A DNA stretch of 64,000 nucleotides from Vicia villosa (lineage: Eukaryota; Streptophyta; Magnoliopsida; Fabales; Fabaceae): positions 37,208,766 through 37,272,765 of the forward strand of contig NC_081185.1 in the NCBI RefSeq assembly GCF_029867415.1. Reading direction: 5' to 3'. The notes below the pieces were generated by a model that was given only the letters and a program-made list of their open reading frames with translations, was not told where the DNA came from and searched no databases. Both the position numbers and the translations under genes were made by a program. Shown piece by piece: positions 10,461 through 22,789 of this stretch. How positions within the stretch are numbered: the stretch's first letter is position 1; each line of letters begins with the position of its first letter.

Positions 10461-11960
10461 TTACCCTTTCTTTTTGTCAATTTTTTCTTCTTTTTTTCTT
10501 TCTCTACAATTTTCTTTATTTAACCACATAATTAAAATCAACTCATAACTAATTAGGTCTAGGATTAGGGTTTAGACTATTAATTATTTTTTCTTTCACC
10601 TTTTTGTTTAATTAATTTAATTTTAGTAATTAGGTTGTTTAATTCATTTAATTTCCATAAAGTCCTAAAATCACAAAAAATAGTTTTAATAGTTAATTTT
10701 ATTTTATTTTTAACATAATTTTGATTGATTTATTAACTAGGATTTAATTAGATTTTTTAGATTTAATAATTAAAATATATTAGAGGTTTAATTAGATTAG
10801 ATTTAATTTGTACATAATTAGATAATTAGATTTATTTTCATCAATTAATTAGATTTAAGTTTATTTTCATAAATAATTTAGATTTAGATTTTAATTAACA
10901 TTAAATCCTTTCTAATTCTCTTCTTTTCATCCCTACTTCTCGATCCTCCGATTTTATTCATATTATTATTATGTATTTGTTTCGAGGTTGTAATAGTAAT
11001 TAGGATTTTTATTTCCGTATTTTATTTTTCGTAGTTTTATTATTATGTAACTGCCAAGGGCTGTAATAGTAATTAGGCTTTTTATTTTCCGCATATTTTA
11101 TTAATTATTATGTAACTGCCCCAAAGCCGTGTAATAGTTTTAGGATTTACTTTTCCGCACCTTTACTATTTCTACACATTACCTTTCCGCACTTCCCCAG
11201 GTTTTTGGCTATGTAATCCCCCATCCCGAAGCCTTGTAATAGCGTAGGACTTTATTTTCCACATTTTTATATTATTGTAAATATTAACTGCGTGGTTAGT
11301 AACATAGGGAGTGGCAAGACTAATAACTGGACTTAGATCACTAATTAAAAGATAAATATCTGAATTGAATCACGTGATTGTTGCACCCACACACCTTTAT
11401 GGTAATCCCTCTTATTGCTGCCTTTCGATCAAATAGTCAAGTCCCTCGAATGCGAGGATACCTAAGCAAAACAAATGTACTCTCAATTCATCATCATAAG
11501 ATCATAGTCCCTTCGAAGTTGCCTACGATAAATAAATGATCTTGTCCCTCGAAGTTGCCTCGGACTATGATGATTGTCCCAATTGCTAAGGTATCCTCGT
11601 TGGTTGCCTAAAAAAGATTAATGACTATTCTATCCTTCCCTAAAGACTACCTACCTCTACATGGTAGGGACAGTTTTATGGCGAATGATATTTCCTCGAT
11701 GACCCTTTACATCCAATGAAAGGACTTCCTACCCTCCTATGGTATGGATAGCCCTTTCATACTGAAAAGCTGAAAGAACAGAATCTTTAAAACTTAGGGT
11801 AGGTGCTCCTGATTGCTTACTCTTTTCAAATTCAAATTCAAAATATTTTTTCCCACTTATTTTCAAATCTATTCAAAACAAGGCTACGCTTATTTACAAG
11901 CTAAAGTCCTTGTTTTTTCCTATTCACACACTACACTTCAAACATTTTTGAAAACAAAGT
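10461..11960 (+). other. AT-rich non-coding interior of LTR copy A
   Basis: No gene seen. There are repeated 'gtaactgcc..aagcc.tgtaatag' units at about 11045-11240, and 'cctcgaatgcgaggatacct' blocks at about 11440-11620 that are shared with copy B (21835-21990). Confidence 0.6.
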
Positions 11961-12168
11961 GAGCTAAGCAATTAAGAGCCCATGGATAACCATGGATACA
12001 AAGGGTGCTTACACCTTCCCTTTGTATAACCTACCCCCCGAACTCAATCTCTTTTAAAAGGTCTTTTTATGTTCTTTTAGCCTTTCTAAAATTGGATAAA
12101 ATAAAAGTCGGCGGCGACTCTTGCTATCTGCAACATTTCTTTAAAGTCAGTTCTCCCACCTTATTACA

Positions 12169-14062
12169 CATCCCATCAAGGACTAGGATGTATGTTGATG
12201 CAGCACCGAAAGGCGGTAGCATATGCTTCGAGACAATTAAAGACCCACGAAAGGGATTATCCCACTTATGACTTGGAACTTGCAGCTGTAGTTTTTCCGC
12301 TAAAAATTTGGCGTCATTATCTCTACGGATCTACATTCACGGTGTTCAGCGACCATAAGAGTTTAAAGTATTTGTTTGATCAAAAGGAATTGAACATGAG
12401 ACAAAGGATATGGATGGAAACCTTGAAAGACTATGATTTCACATTACAATATCATCCAGGAATAGAAAACGTGGTGGCAGATGCATTGAGTAGAAAAAGG
12501 TGTCCTTGCAAGTTGCAACAACATCATTGATGGCAAAACAACAAGAACTGTGGGAAACATTCAGGGACATGCACCTAGACGTAAAATTGGGCCAAGGAAC
12601 TCTTCACTGTGGGATGATTAAAATCTCTAATGGACTTTTAGAAGATATTCGGAACTATCAGAACAATCCACTCTTGGAAGAGAAAAGGGAATTGATGGTA
12701 CAAGGAAAGGCACCCGGTTTTAAAGTAGGGCCCGGTAATATCTTAAGGTGCAACGGAAGAATTTGTGTACCCGATGTTGCAGAGATAAGGAAACTAATTT
12801 TGGAGGAAGGCCACAAGGGAAAACTAAGCCTTCACCCAGGAGCAACAAAAATGTATAAAGATTTGAGACAAAATTATTGGTGGCCAGAGATGAAGAAAGG
12901 AGTGGCAGATTACGTAGCATCCTGTTTGACTTGCCAAAAAGCAAAGATAGAACACCAAAGACCAGCAGGAATGTTGCAAGCCTTAGATGTTCCCGAGTGG
13001 AAGTGGGATAACATTTCAATGGATTTTATCACCGGGTTACCAAAAACTCGAAGGATGCATGACTCAATTTGGGTGATTGTTGATCGTTCGACCAAGTCCT
13101 CGCATTTCCTACCGGTGAGAACAACCTATAATGTAGCTAAGTTAACGGAAATTTACATTCCCGAGATTGTTAGACTACATGGGGTACCTTCTAGTATCGT
13201 GTCAGATCGAGACCCAAAATTCACATCACATTTTTTGGGTGCATTACATGAGGCACTTGGAACAAAGTTAAGATTAAGTTCGGCATATCATCCAAAAACA
13301 AATGGACAAACTGAACGAACGAATCAATCGTTGGAAGATCTATTCCGGGCATGTGTGTTGGATGATAGAGGGAGTTGGGATAATATACTACCTTTGATTG
13401 AATTCACCTACAACAACAGTTTTCATACTAGCATTGGAATGGCTCCATTTGAGGCTCTATATGGACGAAAGTGTTAGACGCCATTATGTTGGTATCAAGA
13501 TGGTGAGAGTATGATTGTAGGCCCAGAAATGGTTCATCAAACTACAGAAAAGGTTAAAAGCATTAGGGAAAATATGAAGGCTTCACAAGATCGTCAGAAA
13601 AGCTACGCTGAAAAAAGGCGTAGGTCATTGGATTTTGAAGAAGGAGACCATGTGTTCCTCCGTGTCACACCCACCACAGGGGTAGGGAGAGCAATCAAGG
13701 CACGAAAGTTAACTCCTAAGTTTATTGGACCCTATCAAATAACTTCTAACATTAGACCGGTGGCTTACCGAATTGCATTACCACCCCTTCTATCTGGAAT
13801 ACATGACGTGTTCCATGTCTCACAACTACGGAAATACATTCCAGACCCTTCTCACGTAATCAAACCAGACACCATTCAGCTTAAAGACAACTTATCATTT
13901 GAAGTAGTACCCGTTAGGATCGAGGATAGGAAAATGAAGCTGCTAAGGAATAAGGAAATTTCGTTAGTAAAAATAATTTGGAACCAAGCCATTGGTGATG
14001 CAGCTTGGGAACTTGAAAGTGCAATCCGAGAGAAATACCCAGAATTTTTTACAGACGCGTAG
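12169..14062 (+). pseudogene. Ty3/gypsy chromovirus pol 3' part: RNase H, integrase, chromodomain (Tekay-like)
   Basis: Frame 12192-12500 encodes the RT end and RNase H ([25 protein letters not shown]). A one-base frameshift near 12495-12500 moves to the integrase frame 12500-13477. That frame has the zinc region with HPGATKMY and CLTCQKAK, and the catalytic residues D in SMDFITGLP, D in VSDRDPKF and E in NGQTERTNQ. An in-frame TAG at 13475-13477 (after YGRKC) interrupts it. The frame resumes to 14062 with the GPY motif (FIGPYQI) and a C-terminal chromodomain-like segment near PVRIEDRKMKLLRNKEI. RT proper is separated by the Ogre insertion at 12168. The element is dead in this copy, but its domain order and chromodomain place it among chromoviruses. 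Confidence 0.9.
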
Positions 14063-14079
14063 TTTCGAGGACGAAACTC

Positions 14080-14095
14080 TTTTAGGGGGGAGTAT
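14080..14095 (+). promoter_or_regulatory. Polypurine tract of plus-strand chromovirus
   Basis: The tract ttttaggggggagtat directly precedes the 3' LTR start TGTAAGACCC at 14096 and follows the pol stop by about 20 bp. This is the expected plus-strand priming site. Confidence 0.8.
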
Positions 14096-17000
14096 TGTAA
14101 GACCCGTAATTTTATAAATAAATTAATATTTTAAAATTATAGTATATTCTCACCTCTATAATATATTTTTGATCAAATATATAGTTAAATAGTATTTATA
14201 CTAATAAAATCTTAGAATTTTATTTCATTAGTAGTTCAAGACATAAGTTTCTTAAAAATCTTGATTTCAGTCTCTTTAATGTTCGGTAAAATTAGCCGCC
14301 TTAATTTTTAAAACAACCCCTGTTTGATAAGGAGATTCTAGTAATAGAATAACAAAATTATTTATGAAAGAGTTAAAAAATAAAAATAGTTTCTCTTGAA
14401 ATTAATTTCTGGTCTCTCCAATAAATGGTAGTTTTACCAGCTTAAAATTTTAAAATAATCTCTGTTCATAACAAAATTTTATCAATGAAAACATAAATTA
14501 TTTTTAGTAGATTAATAAAATGTTAATAATAAAAATAATAAATTTTATTTTTCTCGACTGATATTTTTATATAACGCAGTAAAGAATAACCCGAAAAAGA
14601 ATTTCATTATCGGCAAAAAATTATTTCGGGCATTTTTATCAGTGTCACATAACACCGAAAATTATACAGATAAAACAAAATAAAAATTCTGAAGAGATAA
14701 CGATAGATATTTGTAGATATGAGAGAATATTCATCATAACATGTATTAATGAGAAGTGATTGGTCATGATGATCAGCTGGCAAGTAGAAAGAAACCCTCA
14801 AATATAGCTGAAGGAAAACAACATAAGAAGGTCTATAAATAGGGTAGTATTGTGTTAGTACTACACACCAGAAAAAGAAATATATAGTTGATAACTCTCT
14901 ATTCTCTCTTCATATTGTCTTACACAATAGAGAAAAAAAACAACACTCCTAGTTCATCTTCACATTTAGGTAAGTCCTCCTCACTCTCTCTTTAAATTTT
15001 ACCTATTATATATTATACATAAATAGTTATAATTGCTAAAACTTTGTTTTTTTTTCTTCTGTAATAAATTTCCAGTATTATTTTATTACCATTTAATTAA
15101 TTAAAATTAATTACTTATTTTAAATAAATAAATAAATAAGGCTCATACTTTAGATTCTTTACAACCTTGTTGTTCAATTAATTGTGATTAAATAAAAATG
15201 AAGTTAAGTCATAAATAAAATTTCTACAATAAATACAAAATATTATTTAAGTATAATAATTAGACTATTTCATTCAAACACTAGTGCATGATTTAAACTT
15301 TAGTAAAATTATATCATGTAAGTTGTATCATGTAGGTGGTATCATGTAGGATGTATCATTTATATTTAATATTTCATTAATATCAAAAAAGATTATTTTA
15401 CAGTACATAAGCGTTTTTAGAAATTTCCAAGTAAACGTGTTTCTAGATTTGTGCTGGAAAACTCTTGTACTCTCATAGCCTTATTTCTAAAGAAAAATAA
15501 CTCACAACATGTTTATAACTATGTTTTGGTTCTATCCTATAACAAAGTTTAACTTAATCTAGTTGTTATAATTTTTTAATATATTTTTATAAGCTTTGGA
15601 GTTCTAAATAAATAATAATTAATTTTATCTTAAAGAAGAATAATAGACAAATTAAAGGATGGATATTTAGGAGTTTATTTTTTAAAAATGAAAACTATAA
15701 TTTAAGTTTTAAATAAAATGACAAATTAGATATCGACGAAGTTTACAACGTACGAGTTCATTCTATTAGTTGTTCTAATTTAGTTCGTCCTGGATAAAGG
15801 TGCACGACCCGCCAAACAAAACATCAATTCTACAACTCTCGTAACTGTAAGGGCATCTCTCTATTTCTATATACTTCTCTCAAGAATAAAAAAAAAATAT
15901 ATATTTTGTATATACCTGCTCTGTATCTTCTTAAGTGTTTATTTTGAAGGTGGCTAATTGTGAAGGTGAGTAAATGCTATATAAATGTGTTTCGTGAAAA
16001 TTTTGATGCATGAGATAAGTGATTAATTATGGTGATGTACCCATATGTTGAAATGGGGAATTATATACTCATACATTTCATGGTTACGTGGCTACCAGAG
16101 AGGAGTCACGAGGTGCCCACCAGAGAGGTGGCACGGGGTGTGTGTCCAAGAGGGAACCACCTTATCCCGTAGTGAATCATTGAGTCTGATTGATGGGTAA
16201 GATACCTATCACCTTAGTGGCGCTAAATCCTGAAGCGATACCACGACCCTTTGCGGAGGGATTGGTATTCCGGAATCATGTGCATCGACATATAGACATT
16301 GCATTAGGAATGAGTCTTAATTTTGCTGTATGTATTATTATTTGTAAACGTGTATATACATGTGTTAGAATGAGATCTCTAGACATGTATAATGTATCCT
16401 CTGTTTGTGCTTATTGCTCCGCTCTTGTATATTTGTTATTTTTGGATTGATGACCCTTTCAGTGGATTGTGTGGGCTATACGCCAATAGATTATGACGAC
16501 TCCGAGGCACTGGGAGATGACGCCGTCGAAGACGACGGAATTCAGCTTTCCTGATTCATGGACGGACGTGTCTTGGGGGTTTAACCCGGCCCTGGGACAA
16601 CTGTCATACACCGGGAGCGTAATGGAGACCACGACTATTATGGGACAGGATCCGGAGACTACTATTTCTCGCCGAACTCTGACCTTTTTCGATCCCACCC
16701 TCATTGATCATCTCCAGCTTTCTCTCAGGGGAGATTGATCGTTATGGGGGAGGGTGGCCATCTTTTCGTGAGATACCTATGCCTTCCTCAAATCTAGATA
16801 TGTCACTAGGACCATCATCGACTTTCACTCGCGATATCTTCCCTGTAGGCGAGCTTCCCCATATTGATCCAGTGCAAGTGCCGTCACTTGATCCAGTCCT
16901 TGGCGAGGCAGAGGATTACGACAGTGAGGAAGACCCATCAGAGCATGATTATGAGGATGGATCCGATCACACTCTATCGAGCGCTTGTGGTGGGATATAT

Positions 17001-17474
17001 GGAGCCGGAGCAGGAGAGTATTGTGGGTGTCGATAGGTTTCGGTCAGCCTAGGTAGAGCGTAGCTTTTGTGGATGGTAGGATTTTGTTAGTTTCTGATAG
17101 TAGGTTTCTAGTACTTACACATGGTTCAAATTTTCTCCTTGGGGCAGCTCTCCTGCGTGAGTGTCTGTCGAGGACTTTCATTTCATTGTTATTTTGGATT
17201 GTATCATAACCACTATCTACACTCTATATCGTATGACGAGTAGTCGTCTATATGCACTATTTGTTTTATGTTCTAAAAATCTCGTTTATCTAAGTTAATT
17301 TATATACCATAGTTTGAGTTCTTAAAATAATTTTTAAAATACGAAATTCGCCGTAGTGTTTTGGTAAAAAAAAAAGGGATGTTATTCTGTTTAATGAAAA
17401 CTATTAATTGATATACTTATAGAAATAGTCCCTTTTAAAAATACACTCTCGCTGTTAAAAATCGGGGTGTTACA
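14096..17474 (+). repeat. 3' LTR of plus-strand Tekay-like chromovirus (3379 bp)
   Basis: Starts TGTAAGACCCGTAATTTT after the PPT and ends ATCGGGGTGTTACA. The next bases (ctaag, 17475-17479) are inside the minus-strand chromovirus pol, so the boundary is clear. A TATA-like 'tctataaatag' at about 14832 with 'ctacacaccag' downstream could be the U3/R promoter. Much is AT-rich, but 16440-17040 is notably GC-rich and coding-like (listed separately). Confidence 0.85.
16440..17040 (+). other. GC-rich, coding-like island inside the chromovirus LTR
   Basis: Two short ORFs in different frames lie here: 16493-16738 (81 aa) and 16704-17036 (110 aa). The latter has an acidic stretch (GEAEDYDSEEDPSEHDYEDG). 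Base composition is clearly richer in GC than the LTR on either side. I recognise no domain. It may be a captured gene piece with frameshifts, or LTR sequence that is GC-rich by chance. It is unlikely to be a functional gene in this state. Confidence 0.35.
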
Positions 17475-19265
17475 CTAAGCTTAACGCAAGAAGACGTCGC
17501 TTCACAACCAAACTCGACTCTCTAGATTGTTCCAACGATTTCCAACTCTTGAATCCTCAACATAGAAATATGCAGTGATTTCCTACTTAATGCATCGGCT
17601 ACAATGTTCGCTTTTCCAAGATGGTAATTCAAACCAAAGTTCTAATCTCTCAAGAATCTAACAATCTTCTTTACCTCATTCTCAACTCTTGTAGTCACTA
17701 CACGCCTCAATTCTCGATCCAAACAATAATGCCTCTTATATTCCAAAACAAACACAACGACAAACAACTCCAATGTATACATCGAATAATTCTTCTCATG
17801 AACTTAAAATTACCTCGAAGTATAAACTACCACTTGTCGATATCTGCATCAACTCACCTCATCTCGAATCTTATATCCAAGAAAATTCACTTCTTCCAGC
17901 CAAAACTCACATTCAGAAGGCTTCGCACAAACTTATTCTCTTTCAACATCCATTACACAATCCTTAATGTTCAGTATGTTCATCTTCACTCTTAGAATCA
18001 AAACATCCTCAAAACATTACCTCATAGGACATTCCTTCTTCTTACTCGACAAAACAAGTGCAACTCTACGACCATACACTTAGACAAATGAACCTCTTCT
18101 CAACAACTCCTCAATTCGACTCTTCAACCTCTCCTTAGTTGCTTTACACAATACCAAGTTAGTAAGAGAAGTTTATCTCGTCCAATACGATCTCGTTTTC
18201 TATCAACAATAGATTAAAGGTGATCAAGTCCTCAATTTGTCAATAGACAGTCGACAATCATAATGAAACATAAACCATCGTTACTAAACCATAATAGTGT
18301 TCCTTCAGAACTCGCACTCGAAATTACTTAAAACACCAAGATCCCAAATCCCTCTTAAGATTACAATTACTTTCTTCAACTCCAAACAATTCATACCAAA
18401 ATTCTCATCAACTTGTTCTAACAAAGATAAACTAAATAAATTCTCAAAATCTCTACCAAAGATACTCAATAGACAATTCAAACACACATAAGAAGTAGAA
18501 ATAAAACCCATAACAGGTGTATCAATAACCATACTTCTACGCATATCAGATAACACAAGATTCAACCTCTTAGCACAATCCAAAGAAATAAATGAATACG
18601 TTGCACCATTATCAATAATAAAGCACGTACCTCAGATTAGCTTATCCTTAGCAGTGGTCTTAGCACCAGACAACGCAAGTACTTTTTCCTTCGCTTGTTC
18701 CTTCTTCGGTTTGTCACACTTGGTACTAACATGACCTTGCTCTCCACAGTTGTAGCAAGTCACCTCGAACCCGCTCTTCAATTAGCAGCTATGTGGTCTA
18801 GCCTGCCACCCTTGAAATAAGTAGCAACCTCTTTCTTACACTCAGCAGCACGATGACCTTCAACACCACATTTGAAACACTTAAGTGGAGTAGGAGTCCC
18901 TCCCCCACTTAGCTTCTTGCCAAAACCAGACTTTTTCCTCTTGATATCATACGGTCTCCCACTGGATTGTCCTCTTCCTCGTCTCAATTTTAGAAACTTC
19001 ACTTCTTTCTTCCCACGCACATCTTCTGGGAAAATAGTTTTCCAAAAATGCATCACGAAAAAAGATTCCAAGTGACTTCAATACCTTCTCTTTCAAATCT
19101 CCGCACAGTATTACTCCACCAATCATCAGTTCCTTTCGTCAGCATGTGAGTACCCAACTGCACCTTCTGTACATCCGTACAAATCATGATTTGAAAAATC
19201 TTTTCCATTTCTCTCATCCATGCATGTGCTTTGTCCGGTCAGTACTTTCCTTCAAAAGTCGGGGG
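17475..19265 (-). pseudogene. Minus-strand chromovirus gag-pol remnant (Tekay-like)
   Basis: Reading the complement from right to left: gag with two CCHC zinc knuckles (CFKCGVEGHRAAEC near 18850 and CYNCGEQGHVSTKC near 18745), an aspartic protease region (ATHSFISLDCAKRLNL near 18560-18610), a short RT start (near 18060-18160), RT/RNase H remnants, and a terminal ADALSRK-like motif near 17590. Many stops, frameshifts and internal deletions are present, including loss of most of RT. The plus-strand chromovirus is inserted at its left edge and solo LTR copy B in its gag. Direction agrees with the PBS at 22774-22786. Confidence 0.8.
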
Positions 19266-19270
19266 ATTGC

Positions 19271-22200
19271 TCTCATACCCCAAAATTTGCCCATAAATTT
19301 TTTCCTATTCCAATTCAAATCAAGATGCAAAGCTCAAGAGCACGTTCATATGATTAAAATTGGAGGAAATACAAGGCTCAGAAGTTGGTCGATTCACAAG
19401 AAAAAACACAAAACCCTGAGTGCACAATTTGGTATTTTGGACTAATGGGCATAAAGAATGGATCCCAAACGTGTCTATGGGCCTTGTAAACATCCTGAAA
19501 TTAATTATTTTATTTTTAATTAATTTATTTTATTTATTTGAATTTTAGTTCATTTAAATACTAATAAATTATGCAAAATATAAAATAATTAGTTTAAATC
19601 AAAGATTTGGTTTCCAATTAGTTTCAATCAATCAAAAGGGCCAAATAATTGATCAAAATTCATGCAAGAAATATTGGAAAGAGAAAGATTGAATTTGGCT
19701 AAATTAGAAATATTCATAATTATAAATTCAATCAAATTTTTTTCTATCCAATGATCAAGGATCTAAGGCCATAAACTTGACCTAATTTACACTCCTATAT
19801 ATTCCAAAACACTGCAGCAAGCATGGGAGGGATTTTTTTGCCGCAAAACAACACCACTCCAACCTTCAAAAAACTCAAAGAAAGTCAAACTGGTTGTTGG
19901 TGAAAGAGCTTGATTCAAGGTGATTAGGAGATTCAAACGTGTTCCCACGATATCCTTGAACAATTCTCGATCATTCCCCAAAGTTGAGACACTCAGAATC
20001 ATCAACGATTCGTACGGTTTGTTCCACTTGTAAAAAAATTCGATTGCATTGATTTACATTACATAAACATATTTTGATCATAGATTCATGTTTACAATCG
20101 TGTTTTAAAACTTTCTGGACCTTTAATTCGATTTTTGTTAAGGTTTGACGAATCCACCATGGCTAGGGTTCGACCTCACGAATTAGGGCTTTTTGAATAG
20201 AAGCGAAATTGGCCAAAACTAATAGGCTCATCATGTTCGGAGGGTGCCTTTTAGCCAATATAGGTTATTATTTGTTGTTGATTGATGATAACTTGTAGGT
20301 TTCGAAAGAGGAAGGTTAAAGCCACACAAAATAACCGTGGCTGAAAGTATTAACTTTTTTTCAGAAAAATCAGGGAAGAAGAAGACCAGGCGCGGGCAAA
20401 ATTCTTTTGAATTTTGGGTCGTTTATGTTTTAAATATATTATTTGTGTCTCAGTCTGTTATCAGCTTGCATCGCTGGCACAATTGGTTAATGGCATAACG
20501 ATGGGTCCAAGGGGGAGTGGGTTCGAACCCCAGGTGAGTCATATATTTTTTGATAAAACATATGTTATAAGAGGCCAACAGATCCTGCGTTACCACCATA
20601 CGCATGCCTACCATGCACGCTCGACGTCCACCATTGGATCACTAAGAAGTTCAGATCCAATGCATCTGGGAGATGAGGAACACCATAGACCTCACCAGCT
20701 ATACCTCACACAATCCCAGCTGAGTTCCTTCCCTTTAATTTAATTTCTTTTACTATTTTCATACAACTTGTTTCTCTACTTATATATATTTTAATTATAG
20801 TTTTTTTGATATATATTAAACTTGTTTTTTTTTTATTAAATCCCTTTTTTATAAGCATTAACATTTTTTTATTATTATTCTTATTTTCTATTTTAATTTG
20901 TTTGTTTAAAATTATCCTCTTTTATTCAAATAACTCTTTAAAATCATAATTATTTTGTTTTAATTATGGGTATGTCATATATTTAACCAAATTTATTTTT
21001 CCATCGACTTAATTAATTAGGTTAAAAAACCAATAATCAATTAAATCGATCATTTTTTCTTTTAATTTTTATTAATTCGTACCCTAATCAGGGTTTACGA
21101 AGATTGTGCCTACACTGAAAAATATTTGTTTCTTTGTGCCTTTTCAGGGTTACTCGTCAAGTACACTCCGACTACGCGCCACGTCAAACAAAAATTAAGT
21201 TCTATCCTTTCCTTATTTAAATTTTCTTTCACCTTTTATTTTTAGGGTTTGATCCCCGCTGACAATGAACTCCTCCTACACTTACTTCTTTTTCTATTGT
21301 CAATGTTTCAATGGTCAGAGTCAATGCTTCAGGCTTCCTCCGACTGTCAACCATATCAGATCAAATTCAAAGCTAAGTGCCTTTTATTTATTTATTTTAA
21401 TTCCTTTTATCTTTTTATTTTTAGGGTTAGTAATGTTTGCCTCCGAACCAATAATGCACTCACCCATCTGTTTATTCTTTCTTTTCCAATTTTCAGGGTT
21501 TGTCGACTGCCAAAGCTACGTGTATTGGTAACCCTAAACCTTAACTCTAATATTTTCTGTTTTAATTTTTAATTATATCCCGCTGGTTTCAATTCCCCTC
21601 TCCTCCGCTGGTTACAATTTCCCTTCCCCATTATTATTGTTATATTATTGTGTGGTTAGTAATCTTAGGGAGTGCAAGCCTTAAATCAATGTAGATAATT
21701 AATTATAAGATAATTTTCTGAATATAATCACGTGATTGTTGCACACACGCACGCTTTTGGGGTAACCTCTCTGTTGCCTTGTTGCCTGTTGCCTTGTTGC
21801 CTGTTGCCTTGTGTTTTTTTGCAGAATAAGCCAAGTCCCTCGAATACGAGGATACCTCAGCCATGTTGCCTCGATAAAAAGGTCACGACCCTAAATGATG
21901 CTGCCTTCGATACACAAATGACCTCGACCCTCGGAAGTTGCCTACGAAAAAAGGCTGAGGTATCTTCTGGTTGCCTAACGAAAATGGCTTATTCTGATTC
22001 TTGCCTTAGACTACCTGCCCTTCTATGGCATGGGACAGTCTCATGGCAAAGGATGCTTCGACGACCCTTCAACCTCCAAACGAAAGGCTTCCTGCCCTCT
22101 TATGGCAAGGATAGACCCTTTCATTCTGAAAGGCTAAAAAGAGACCTATCATCTGAGTTTAAGGTAATTGCCCCTAATTGCCTTGCAATGCTCATCTTTA

Positions 22201-22518
22201 ATATTCTTTCTCACAATTCTTCGAAAACTGGCTACGCTCATTTACGAGCTAAAGTCCACTTTTTTTTCTTTCATCTACTTTTTTCTAAAAAACAAACGAG
22301 CAAGCAAAGCAATTAAGAGCCCATGGAAAACCATGGATGTAAAGGGTGCCTTACACCTTCCCTTTGCATAAATTACCCCCCGAACTCGGATTTCTTTAAA
22401 AGGTTTTTTTCTGTTTCTTTTAGCCTTTCCGATTTAGTTTGGATAAAATAAAAGTCGGTGGCGACTCATGCTTAACCGCGACATTTCGATCGATAAAAAG
22501 TCAGTTCACCGTATTACA
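19271..22518 (+). repeat. Solo Ogre-like LTR (copy B), TSD ATTGC
   Basis: The 3248-bp LTR is flanked by identical 5-bp duplications ATTGC (19266-19270 and 22519-22523) inside the minus chromovirus gag. It starts TCTCATACCCCAAAATTTGC, so the canonical terminal TG has become TC, and it ends GTATTACA. No internal region is present, so this is a solo LTR formed by LTR-LTR recombination. Short ORFs inside, such as 21732-22316, are non-coding LTR sequence. Confidence 0.9.
20467..20540 (+). other. tRNA-like segment in LTR copy B
   Basis: The A box tggcacaattgg (20475-20486) and a strong B box gggttcgaacccc (20519-20531) are spaced as in a tRNA. Acceptor pairing is not evident, so I do not call a functional tRNA. 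Confidence 0.5.
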
Positions 22519-22523
22519 ATTGC

Positions 22524-22659
22524 ACCTTAGGAAGTCTCCAAAAGCATAGAACTCATCCTTTCCTCCATAACCGACATTCTCTTGCAGCACTTGTCCAATC
22601 GCACCAGTCCACCTCATCACCGCCTCAACATTAACGTCAACATTCCTTCCTGCAACCAT
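22524..22659 (-). pseudogene. Gag N-terminus of minus-strand chromovirus
   Basis: The complement reads from an ATG at 22659-22657 for about 45 codons (begins MVAGRNVDVN), then meets solo LTR copy B. Removing that LTR and one TSD joins it to the gag portion at 19265 and below. The approximately 115 bp between this ATG and the PBS are the 5' leader. Confidence 0.65.
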
Positions 22660-22773
22660 TGTCCTCTAGAAATCCAACGACCGACAGACAAACAGTATTG
22701 ATTGTGTCAGATACACAAATCCAATACAAAAAGGGATAGGAAAACATAAATGACATGGCCAACTGACCGACCG

Positions 22774-22786
22774 TGCTCTGATACCA
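22774..22786 (-). promoter_or_regulatory. Primer binding site (initiator Met tRNA) of minus-strand chromovirus
   Basis: The complement is TGGTATCAGAGCA, a perfect match to the standard iMet PBS, three bases from the 5' LTR edge at 22790. It fixes the orientation of the element. Confidence 0.9.
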
Positions 22787-22789
22787 CTA

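Noticed and set aside
12005..12271. 88-codon frame across the end of LTR copy A
   Set aside because: It crosses an LTR-chromovirus junction and reads the RNase H region in the wrong frame.
20467..20540. A tRNA gene
   Set aside because: A and B boxes are good, but I cannot pair an acceptor stem or anticodon arm, and similar segments occur at LTR positions in the other copies.
21732..22316. 194-codon frame in LTR copy B
   Set aside because: It lies wholly inside a solo LTR, is not preserved in copies A or C, and its repeats (ttgcctgttgcc) are low complexity.
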